Positions 55,607 to 64,000 of a stretch of 64,000 nt of DNA are shown here, piece by piece. How positions within the stretch are numbered: position 1 is the first letter of the stretch; every line of letters starts with the position of its first letter. Below the pieces are notes generated by a model. It worked only from the letters and a program-made list of their open reading frames with translations, searched no databases and was not told the origin of the DNA. Position numbers and translations under genes: made by a program. The stretch lies in NCBI RefSeq assembly GCF_001680005.1, contig NC_033569.1, forward strand, positions 682,001 to 746,000, in the 5' to 3' direction. The DNA is from Plasmodium coatneyi. Taxonomy: Eukaryota; Apicomplexa; Aconoidasida; Haemosporida; Plasmodiidae.

Positions 55607-56521
55607 GTAGGTCAGCACAAGCAGCGGCGTGAAGGAAGAAACCTAGTGCAGTAGCAACCATAAAGTTAGGTAATAACTGTAGGAAAACTTCCCCATTGCT
55701 GCGGACCATTCACCTTTTTAATTATCACCCCCCCGATAGGCAACCTATTGTCCACTTTTTTTATCTTCTGTTTATGTTTTTTTAAATTTTCTTTTGTGTA
55801 TTTTCAACCCCCCATGCCCGTGCGGATTTGCCCAAATCCACGCGTTTGCCTTTGCTGACCATTTTTTTAACGCAAAGCAGACGCAAAAGCACGAGTGAAC
55901 AGACGACAACAAGAAATTGTATATCATATGTGCCCACCCTGTACCAAAAGTTGGGAAATAAAATTGTACCTATTTTTACGCATAACTACGTGCATGTGGC
56001 ACCGTCCTGTAGGACAAAGAAAACGCAGTAAAATTGCTCACACGGTACCCACTTTAGGATGAAGGGAATAATTTTTTTTTTTTAAACAAATGTGCAGTGG
56101 CATCTGTCACTTCCTGTCTGCACGAGTGATACGCCAACGGGATTAATACACGTGGGCATACCGAACGGGTAGGAATGAGACTGATTTTTACCCATGTACA
56201 TTTTCAACAAGGTGAATGTCTAGCTGCGCTTTAAAAAAAAGACAATTTCGTACTGCATGGACACAAAAAAAATTAAAGTACCTTCTTTTGAGTGCACATG
56301 AAGGTGAGTCCCATCAAAATGGGGGGCACGAAATTTGTACTTTTTTTTTGGCGCAGCGGGGGGACAAAAGACAGAAAAAAAAAAAAAAAATGGCTATACT
56401 CATGGGCCACATAATGACTCTCCCTCATTCACACAGCTTCGCTAAACAGTGCGAATAAACATCCTGAGCTTTTTTTTTTTTTTTCCGTTCCGTCCTTCGT
56501 GGTGTAAATAATCTTCACATG
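55607..56521. other. Convergent intergenic region
   Basis: This 0.9-kb spacer lies between the 3' ends of the CacyBP-like gene (plus) and the COPI-associated gene (minus). It has T/A runs (56070-56084, 56375-56390, 56470-56484). No coding or RNA feature is seen. Confidence 0.6.
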
Positions 56522-57065
56522 TTAATTGAAACCATCCCTTGTCTCCATAGAGCAAGTACTTTGGATATTGTTCTTCTGATCAGGGAAACTCCCTATGTGG
56601 TTATTCTTGTCCAGAAGGGGTATGGGGATTCCATTAAAATACCCCAGGGTTACATAGAAGAAGGAAATGACAATAAGAGAAATGCCTATGAGTAGGCTGA
56701 AGAAACCCTTGTTGATCAGGATGGAGCCTATTATGAGTATGTATAGGCTTCTGCCAACTACAGTGAATAAGAATTCGATGTGTCGGTAAAAGTTGAATGT
56801 CTTCACGTCACATAGGATTAAGAGGGCCCCTGAGCATATGATATACAAATTTATCACAATTTGGAATAGGTTGAAAACGTTCAGTATGCCGCCGGTAATC
56901 ATGAGCGCGCCTGCGAGGGGGGCAGTGAATGGGGGAAGCTGTGTAGCGGCAAAGGGGAGAAACGACCAAAGGACGAATCGACGAATCGGTGAAGCTCCTC
57001 TTACCTGCAACCATCGATAAAAACCGCAAGCTGATGTTTGGTATGTTCTTAAATATCAGTGCCAT
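56522..57065 (-). CDS. COPI-associated membrane protein (TVP15-like), two exons
   Basis: Exon 1 is 57065-57005 and exon 2 is 56910-56522, totalling 450 bases (149 aa). The intron is 94 bp (GCAG|GTAAGA donor, TCGCAG|GCGCG acceptor) in phase 1. Four hydrophobic helices fill most of the protein: around LRFLSMVAGALMITGGI, LFQIVINLYIICSGALLIL, IEFLFTVVGRSLYILIIGS and LLIGISLIVISFFYVTLGYF. A polar cytosolic tail follows. The pattern fits the COPI-associated/TVP15 family of small Golgi tetraspan proteins, and I recall a gene so annotated in this region of P. falciparum. A role in Golgi-ER vesicle traffic is inferred from the family. The unspliced frame reads into the intron, so exon 1 is easily missed. 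Confidence 0.85.
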
Positions 57066-58492
57066 GATTGGAAAAAAAAAAAAAAAAAAACACCTCCAAC
57101 GGGTTAATTTGTTTTAAAATCGAAACGTATATAAAAGGGTTGACTTTTTGTTTTGTCTTTTCTCCTTCCCCCGGTGTTCTTCCTATTGGAGTTAAAAAAA
57201 AAAATGGGTGAAAAAGTTGTAAAAAATGGCGTCACACACGTTTGGTTTGTATACATATGCATATGTGCACATGTACGACGTATGCGGGGGGAAGAACTAC
57301 CTGCCTGGGGGTGTATTCGTCCTGGAAAAGCGTCTTTTATGCGTTTTGTTTAACGTGGGAATTTGCGTGAACTTCAGTTTATGAATGTTTTTAATTCGCG
57401 CGTACATGCGTCTGTATTGGTATATACTGGTATGTACTGGTATGTATTGGTATGTATTGGTTTGCATTCGCTTGCATTCGTTTGCTTACATGTCTGTGTG
57501 CACATCTGCACAAGGATGTGCACACAAATCGAACTTAGCTGCTGAAGATAATCAGCAGGCATTCCTTTGGAAAATCGGCCGCGTTTTGCAAAATTTTGTA
57601 CGTGGTATTTTTGTGTATACAAGTGATTACAAAAAAAAAAAAAAAAAAAAAAAACATTACGTTTGAAGGAAGGATAAATGCTGAAGAGGAATAGCTCTTT
57701 TTTTTTACGTACGTAAATGCGTTAATTTTTCATACATTTTTGTAATTAAAAGGGGAAAAAAAAAAACGAATTGCACATTTTGGGGAACTGAATTGCCATT
57801 TTATAATTCACCTTTGTCTTTTTTTCTTCTAATCGAAAATTGGGAAGCAATAATTTTTTTTTGGGAAAAAATTGTCCATTTTGAAGGAAGGGAAAATGCG
57901 AAACAGTCAGCGTGATGTGCTCGCCCCCCTTTGGGTCGGAATTCGTTTCACATGACGGGCTTAACATTCATTATTTTTTTGTTAACGGCAGATGACAGAT
58001 GCGTATATAATTTTGCACGTTCAACCCCATTAACCGTGCGAGAAAAAGAGCAAAAAAAAATGTGTCCTGCGTTTTTTCGCGTAAATAAAATTATGCATTT
58101 CATATTTTTAAATGGTTGATGAAAATTAAAAGAGGGCTATAAAATTGTTACAAAAAGAGAAAGAACAAGTTTGCATGTTTTAATTATTACAACTTTGTAT
58201 CTTCTAAAAAAAAAAGTTGTGTACACGGGGGGCATGTAAATAGATTTGTCACTACTTATCATGCACATATAAAACAGGCATGTCTGGCTGAACCATTTGT
58301 AAGGACATGCAAAATGTGGTGTTTAAAAAAAAGAAGGTAAAATTTGGCCCCCACCGTGACAATGGATGCGCCGTTTACTGCCTCAAGGGAGTTAAGCACA
58401 TGAAGGCATACACATAGAGAAACCTACTACACGTAGGGCAAGCGGCAGGTATATACCCTTCTCACCTGCACACCCCTCCCACCTTGAAACTT
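57066..58492. other. Intergenic region between two minus-strand genes
   Basis: This 1.4-kb spacer holds a 10-bp tandem repeat (57411-57490), A24 at 57631-57654 and A18 at 57071-57088. No protein-like ORF or RNA gene is seen. Confidence 0.6.
57411..57490. repeat. 10-bp tandem repeat (TATGTATTGG type), about 8 copies
   Basis: Decamers read TCTGTATTGG, TATATACTGG, TATGTACTGG, TATGTATTGG twice, then TTTGCATTCG and CTTGCATTCG. The unit is close to one helical turn. It lies about 350 bases upstream of the COPI-associated gene's ATG. Confidence 0.8.
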
Positions 58493-60946
58493 TTATTTTT
58501 CCTTCGCCTCCTTGTCCTTGTCCTTGTTCTTTTTTCTCTTCCAGGGTTTCCCTAATCCGAATCCCCTCTTCTCCGTTCGTTCCTCTTTTGGGGGTTCCTC
58601 TTTTGGGGGTTCCTCTTTTGGGGGTTCCTCTTTTGAGGGGTCCTCTTTTGGGGGGTCCTCTTTTGCGGCTTCTTCAGTTGGTGGCTCCACTTGGGGTTGT
58701 TCCTCCGTTGGTAGGTTATCTTTTGTGGGTTCCTCAGATGGTGATTCCACTTGGGGTTGTTCCTCCGTTGGTACCTCCTCCTTTACGGGTTCTTCAGTTG
58801 GAATTTCTTCCTTTGCGGGTTCCTCCCCTAGTTCCTCTTTTGGGGAGTCCTCAGTTGGAATTTCCTCCTTGGTAGGTTCTTCGGTTGGAATTTCCTCTGT
58901 TGCGGGTTCCTCGGTTGGAGGCTCCACTTGGGGTACTTCCTCAGATGGTAGTTCCTCCGTTGGTAGCTCCTCCTCCACCGGTTCTACCATTTCGACTGCG
59001 ACGGCCTCGTCCTCCTCCTGTGGGAGGGGTTCGTCTTCCGCTTTTCCTCCATCGGCCTCTCCATTCGTCAGCTCATTCTCCTCCTGAGGGAGTTCTTCGT
59101 TGATGACGCCTCCCTCTTCAGTTGCACTTTTCTCTGCCTCCAGATTATCTTCCTCCGTTTTATCCAGGAGGCTTTCTTGCTGCATTTCCTGCACGTGGCT
59201 TCCTTCCTTTTCCTCCAACTGCACAGAGGGATCTACCCCCTGGCTCATCGCCGAAGCCCAGTCGTCCTCCCCCTCGGGCTGGACATTCAAATACGGGTTG
59301 ACCTCCTGATCGATTTGCATAATTTGAGCTGGCTCCTCTGTATGGGATCCCTCATCTGGGAGACCCACCTCATCGTCTACATTGTCCTCTTCTGCATTGC
59401 CCTCTTCCACATTGCCCTCTTCCGCATTATCCTGTTCTGCATTATCCTCTTCCACATTGCCCTCTTCCGCATTATCCTCTTCTGGATAGTCTTCAATTTT
59501 TGTGTGATACTCATGGAGATGGTCTCCTTCATCGTGACCAACATCTCCCTGAATCCAACCGTCTCCCTCCTCCTCCTCCTCCTCATTTGCGTGGCCGCCA
59601 TCCGTTTGGACCGAAAGTGGAGAATCCTCCTGGCTCATTTCACCATCTGAGGGGGCTATTACTCCCAATAGTGCCTTTGCCTCTTCTTCCTCGTCATCTT
59701 CGACGTCAAGATTGTCTTCTTCTTCAACTTCTTCTTCAACCTCTTCTACCTTGTGATCCTGCACCTCCTCAATATTATGTGTACTTTGCACAAAATCGAC
59801 CATGTGCTCTTCTAACGGAGCAGTAGGTTCGAACTTATCCTGCTGCTCAACCTGTTGGTCATCCTGTTGGTCATCCAGGTTTTGTCCCATGTAGAGTTCT
59901 TCCACATGGTGGTCTGGAGGAGTCACCTCTACATAGGGCGACGTTCCGTCCTGCTTATTTCCAGCGCTGATATCGCTACCCGCGTGGTACATCACATTAT
60001 TATTGTCTATATCATCCTGCTTAATTGGTGGCGTCACTAAGTAGTTTTTCTCCGAACTGGTATGATCGGTGAGTTCGTTCTGGCTAGCTGCGCTCTTAAC
60101 GCTGTTGTTACTTAAACTGTCTTTGGAGATTTTTTTTTTCTTTTTAATTTTTTTCACTTTTAAAATTTTGATCATTTTTTCTCCATGTTTCGATTCAAGG
60201 TATTTTTTTCTCTGCACAAAGTTTATATCATCGGAGTAGTAATTGACCAGATATTTAAAGGTAAATAAATTGGGGACTAAGTCTTGATTCTCCTTAATGA
60301 CTTGTTCTTCCACGTGTTCCGTTGACTTTTGCAGTTTGTTGAAAAATTCAGAATTTGAAAAAGTCGTGTTTAAGTTAAAGTCCTGATTTTTCTTTATCAT
60401 GGAGTCTATTTTTTCTTTATAAATTTTTCTCTTTTTTTTATAAATCAGGCTGGTTAAATTTAGTATCACATCTTGAGTGATGTTTTCATTTATGGAGGGT
60501 AACTTTGGCTGTATTCCTAGCAGCGATTCGTGGTACATTTTTTTAATGGAATTTAGAACTTTCTGTACGTCTTCATCTTTTTCGTAGTTTTTTAATTCTT
60601 CATAGAAATCTTCCACGGTTACATCAAATTTGTTTAGCACTTCTTTCTCCACCTCTTCTATTCTCTGCTTATACCCATTGTTCAGTAGCACCTCTTCCAG
60701 CTTGTTCAATTCTATGCTTGTGTTGGGCTCATTTTTTATCATGTCATACACACTTTTCGTTGTCTTTGACGTCTCGTTTAGTACTTTATAAATATCCAAA
60801 CAAAGGTGTCTTAAAATCAGGAGGATGTTTTCTTTTACAATTTTTTTTTTCCTCCTGAATATTTTTTCCCCCGTTACGTACCATAGGACGAGGAACCCCC
60901 CGATGAACAGGCTGATTTCGGCCAGCTTCGTCAGCCCTCTACCCAT
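58493..60946 (-). CDS. N-terminally anchored protein with long Glu-rich repeat region, function unknown
   Basis: This is an 817-aa single-exon protein. A hydrophobic stretch at about residues 7-24 (AEISLFIGGFLVLWYV) followed by RRKKK suggests a signal anchor with the body in the cytosol. Residues ~35-270 are charged and helical, likely coiled coil, ending in the basic VKKIKKKKKIS. From about 290 the sequence becomes acidic: an Asp/Glu tract, then EDNAEEGNVEE-like repeats (about 485-525), then PTEEPxKEE repeats to about 790. It closes with a basic tail (KPWKRKKNKDKDKEAKEK). I know of no family. A transmembrane scaffold or tether is conceivable but unsupported. Confidence 0.85.
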   Translation of the reverse strand: MGRGLTKLAEISLFIGGFLVLWYVTGEKIFRRKKKIVKENILLILRHLCLDIYKVLNETSKTTKSVYDMIKNEPNTSIELNKLEEVLLNNGYKQRIEEVEKEVLNKFDVTVEDFYEELKNYEKDEDVQKVLNSIKKMYHESLLGIQPKLPSINENITQDVILNLTSLIYKKKRKIYKEKIDSMIKKNQDFNLNTTFSNSEFFNKLQKSTEHVEEQVIKENQDLVPNLFTFKYLVNYYSDDINFVQRKKYLESKHGEKMIKILKVKKIKKKKKISKDSLSNNSVKSAASQNELTDHTSSEKNYLVTPPIKQDDIDNNNVMYHAGSDISAGNKQDGTSPYVEVTPPDHHVEELYMGQNLDDQQDDQQVEQQDKFEPTAPLEEHMVDFVQSTHNIEEVQDHKVEEVEEEVEEEDNLDVEDDEEEEAKALLGVIAPSDGEMSQEDSPLSVQTDGGHANEEEEEEGDGWIQGDVGHDEGDHLHEYHTKIEDYPEEDNAEEGNVEEDNAEQDNAEEGNVEEGNAEEDNVDDEVGLPDEGSHTEEPAQIMQIDQEVNPYLNVQPEGEDDWASAMSQGVDPSVQLEEKEGSHVQEMQQESLLDKTEEDNLEAEKSATEEGGVINEELPQEENELTNGEADGGKAEDEPLPQEEDEAVAVEMVEPVEEELPTEELPSEEVPQVEPPTEEPATEEIPTEEPTKEEIPTEDSPKEELGEEPAKEEIPTEEPVKEEVPTEEQPQVESPSEEPTKDNLPTEEQPQVEPPTEEAAKEDPPKEDPSKEEPPKEEPPKEEPPKEERTEKRGFGLGKPWKRKKNKDKDKEAKEK
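58590..58970. repeat. In-frame coding repeat (PTEEPxKEE / PPKEE units)
   Basis: Within the anchored Glu-rich protein, 15-bp units encoding KEEPP/EEPPK lie at the 3' end. Longer mixed units of about 27-45 bp encode EEIPTEEPxKEE and QVEPPTEEP further upstream. Copy number varies in blocks, as expected for an expanding low-complexity coding repeat. Confidence 0.8.
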
Positions 60947-61666
60947 TTTGCTCAGATGCGCGGGTGTGCAGATGCGTGTGGTGTGCTGCAGAGTAACCTG
61001 TTTATGTCTTTCTCGGCAGACCAGTTTGGGAGCGCTCTTCGTGATTAACTCCTCGAGGGCAATCTGGGTGATCGTTGTATGCCCTACCTACCGTGTGTAC
61101 CCTCACACGTGTGCCTGGCGAAGTTACCCACAATGCTGTGTCAGAACGTCCGCTACTACACTGCGGAGGTTCCTTTCACCGACCGAAGGCACAACAGGTA
61201 AACACACTCACGGCGTCATCGAACATGCATATACCTTCCTGGAGAACTCGTGTTAAAAATGCTCCTCTTCTGCAGTTTACCCGTTTCCGCGTAAAATGCC
61301 CATGAGGAATGTTAGCGCCGTAATATTATAGAGGCCTAAACCACGCAGAATGGTATGTTTGCTTTCCCACAAAAGGGGGGGGGAAGGAGAAAAAGTCTCG
61401 CATTATTATTCGCGGCGGCAGCGCGAGGTGGTTATTCCCTTCAAAACGCTCCGTGTTGTATTCCCTTCGGAAGGTGAGCTGTACACCAGGTTTTTAGTCC
61501 CCTTTTTACCGGCTAACAACGCATCCCGTGTATCGTGCGTTTGTCCTCCTTGTGAAAGCGAAAAGGATGAAGCTAACTCTGTCGTGCCGCTTAGAAGGCT
61601 CCTGCACGTACGTACAAACTTGAGTTAGCACAGCTATGCACAAAAAAGGAATGCAAAAAAAAAACA

Positions 61667-61702
<36 letters not shown>

Positions 61703-62934
61703 CCAGTTATTATGTACCCAACTGTACATTCCTTTTGTATGTTTCCTCCTTTTTTTTTTATTAGCAGATGTAATGACGCCATTTATTATGTACACGATGT
61801 ACGTGCCGTGGGTGCCGTACCTGCTGTAAGTACGCCTCTCCTCCGATATAAGTTTGGGGGGGGCTACTTTTCCCCACCGCCCCCACAGGTGCCGGAAAAT
61901 ACCATAACTATAATTTTGCGCGAACACTGTGCATACATATGTCAGTGCAGCCACGGTACACGTCGCGTAAAAATCGTGAACTAACCATCCGACGCACGAG
62001 GAACGAAAGGGGTAAAAAAGGAAACGTGGAAAAAGTAATCAGCAAAACGTGCAGGTAAGGGTACGTGTATGGATGAAGGGCGACCCCCCTTTTTCTGTGC
62101 GCCCAGCGAACTTGTTTTGCAAGGAGATACAGGAAACTGGGCAAAATGGCATACTGTGCAGGTAGCCGTACCCCTTTCCAATTCCCCAGAATGGGAATAC
62201 ACTCCTTCCTTCACGAGGGTGATGAAGCAAGCCTTAATTCCCCCTCCCGCAGTTGTTATAAAAGAAAAAAAAAATTGCAAAATAGTGCGGAGAAAACTAG
62301 TGTACCCACACGAGCAGCATATGCCAGGAAGGCTCGATCGTATAATTTCCCCACCTTTTGCTTTCACCAAAATGGGCGTTATACATGTGTAGGAATAAAA
62401 GTTTCCTAAGAATACGCCCCAAAGGGATCATCAAATGAAGTGGTGGAATATTCTTTTTAAGTAAAAAGTCTACTTGGGGTGTATCCCAGTTTTTGTGTTC
62501 ACATACACAACAGTGTTGTATCATAGGGTGTGGGGAAGGAATGAGGACAAAAAAAAAAAAAAAATAAAAGAATGAGTGCTAAAACGTAACTGCATATGCA
62601 AATTCGTTCCGACTTATTATCCCATTTTTCGCATCGATTGTTTTTCCGGATGGGGCCCTGTAAGGTGGGAGTGTTCCCATCACACGGATGTAAATTGTCG
62701 CGTGGGGGAAATTACTGCACTTTCCTAAAATGCAGCTCTGTCGAAGTGCCAACTTTTGCTTTCCCTTTTGGTTACTTACACCACGAAAGCAGTTCCATCA
62801 TTTTTCATAACCACCTCGATTGTAGAGAGGAGGAGGGAACAAATGTGGCAGAAGCGCTTTTGCATGCCCACGCTGGTGGTTCCCTGGCTTAGTATGTGTG
62901 CTTGTTGCCCTCCAGTGGGGTCATCTGAACTGGG
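60947..62934. other. Intergenic region between HUB1 and the anchored Glu-rich gene
   Basis: This 2-kb spacer lies 3' of HUB1 and 5' of the Glu-rich gene, both on the minus strand. It contains an (AT)n run at 61676-61701 and A17 at 62550-62566. ORFs here have mixed, non-conserved composition. I see no further gene. Confidence 0.55.
61676..61701. repeat. (AT)n microsatellite
   Basis: Thirteen AT dinucleotides in a row follow an A-rich tract. The region is non-coding. Confidence 0.9.
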
Positions 62935-63267
62935 TCAGTTGTAATATAGCTCGAGACTCATGCCGTCTTTAATTTCGTAGTCTTGCAAAGTGATGTGGTC
63001 CTTGTAAATGGTGTACCATTTTTGTATTCGTATTTTGTCCGCCCTGGTTCCTGCACGGGTGGTGGTTAACATAGTGGTGAAAGGAACAAGCTGTGATTAC
63101 CTTGTCAGGGGAGTCAGCCACGCAATCGCTAACGACTGCATGCGAACGAAGAAGATCTTACCTGTTTGTGCCGCCACGAGCTTCTTCAAATCCCCGATGG
63201 TGTCATCCGGGTTGCACTTCACGCGTATTTTCTTCCCCAGCCGGTCGTTCAGTATTATTTCAATCAT
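62935..63267 (-). CDS. HUB1: Ubiquitin-like modifier HUB1/UBL5, two exons
   Basis: Exon 1 is 63267-63162 and exon 2 is 63050-62935, joined in phase 1 (ACAG|GTAAGA donor, GTGCAG|GAACC acceptor). They total 222 bases and encode exactly 73 aa, the family length. The sequence follows UBL5 closely: MIEIILNDRLGKKIRVKC, NPDDTIGDLKKLVAAQTG, then KWYTIYKDHI, LQDYEIKDGMSLELYY. It ends in the Tyr-Tyr plus one residue typical of HUB1, not the Gly-Gly of ubiquitin, so it is not conjugated through a processed tail. In other eukaryotes HUB1 binds the tri-snRNP protein Snu66 non-covalently and aids use of weak 5' splice sites. Neither exon alone forms a long ORF, so it is easy to miss. Confidence 0.95.
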
Positions 63268-63724
63268 CTTTCCGCTCGAAGGTGGTAGGTGGGCAGAGTT
63301 CGCAAGTACTTATTCAGCGGAGTGAGGTTCTATGTATGCTCAGCTGCAGGTGCACTTAGTTGGACGTGCTTAATGAGGAACATAAGGGGGGGAGCCTTCA
63401 CCAGTGTCTTCACCTTCAAGTGAAGTTTAACAAATCCCCTGTTGTGACTCCACGCGGGTTCAGTTTTTCGCGTTTATCCGCGAGATGTAGTCTTCCCTCG
63501 TGGGGATAAAAAAAGGCAAAACAGGATCGGCAAAGCGGAAGCCACAAAATGGGAATAATTGGGCCAGGAAAAAAAGAAAACCTTACCGATGTAGCGATGG
63601 GGCCAAGAAAAAAAAGGGAACTTCAAATGGGTTTCGCAACCCGTGTAGGGGGCAAACGTTAGAGAGTAAAAATGCTTATATTCTCACCAAACGGTGGAAT
63701 AATTGGGGCTTCGCAGCACTAAAT

Positions 63725-63757
<33 letters not shown>

Positions 63758-64000
63758 CTGAACGGGTCATATTTTTTTACAACAATTTATGGCAGCCATT
63801 TCTGAAGTGCCTAAACGGGAGAGCGCTGCTTAGGAAAGGCAACTCCAACAGGGGGCTATGTAGGACAATTTCTTTCGCTTTCAATATGGTTTACTAATAC
63901 CGTTCTATTTTGTTCTTTTTTGGAGGGACTGCTATATTTTTTCCCCATGGAATATGCTTATTACGCATAGGTATATGCCCCCCCTCTGTACGATTTCATT
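63268..64000. other. Intergenic region to the right edge
   Basis: This 0.7-kb stretch lies upstream of HUB1 and contains T31 at 63727-63757. No protein-like ORF or RNA gene is seen. Confidence 0.55.

Overview
The window looks like a nuclear chromosome segment of a malaria parasite of the Plasmodium vivax / knowlesi / cynomolgi group. The coding sequence is only moderately AT-rich, while intergenic spacers are full of poly(A)/poly(T) runs of 20-31 bases. Genes carry short GT-AG introns, and proteins carry Asn-, Lys-, Glu- or Ser-rich low-complexity inserts. Gene content and order match what I remember of P. falciparum chromosome 12 (neutral sphingomyelinase, acyl-CoA synthetase ACS11, PH-domain kinase PK2, a large ApiAP2 gene). 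That synteny is from memory and was not searched.

Layout. 1-5.4 kb: N-terminal part of a very large Asn/Ser-rich protein (minus strand), running off the left edge and preceded by a 6-kb spacer rich in small repeats and inverted repeats. 11.4-12.5 kb: two-exon mitochondrial ribosomal protein L23 (minus). 14.8-22.5 kb: two plus-strand genes, a SAMHD1-like SAM+HD phosphohydrolase and PK2. 24.4-33.3 kb: three minus-strand genes, a small unknown ORF, ACS11, and a six-exon BTB/KCTD-type protein. 36.9-38.7 kb: neutral sphingomyelinase (plus). 39.5-44.2 kb: long acidic protein of unknown function (minus). 45.2-46.7 kb: five-exon coiled-coil protein, perhaps a dynactin p22 relative (plus). 46.8-49.7 kb: splicing factor CWC22 (minus). 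51.3-53.0 kb: protein with two apparent ADF-H folds, twinfilin-like (plus). 53.3-54.3 kb: small multi-exon unknown gene (minus). 54.9-55.6 kb: CacyBP/SIP-like CS-domain protein (plus). 56.5-57.1 kb: COPI-associated four-helix membrane protein (minus). 58.5-60.9 kb: N-terminally anchored, Glu-repeat protein (minus). 62.9-63.3 kb: ubiquitin-like modifier HUB1/UBL5 (minus, two exons).

The genes form no single pathway. Small functional groupings are two spliceosome-linked proteins (CWC22, HUB1), three lipid or membrane-trafficking proteins (ACS11, neutral sphingomyelinase, COPI-associated protein), and signalling or cytoskeletal proteins (PK2, twinfilin-like, p22-like). I did not find an obvious new multi-gene system.

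The most notable sequence-level observations are these. Three one-base reading-frame breaks fall at homopolymers in two genes that are otherwise intact, and a fourth single-base conflict falls at a splice junction. Several minisatellites sit in gene-flanking DNA, three of them sharing a 16-bp period; one lies directly upstream of the ACS11 start codon. Both the SAM+HD protein and the double ADF-H protein deserve a closer look.
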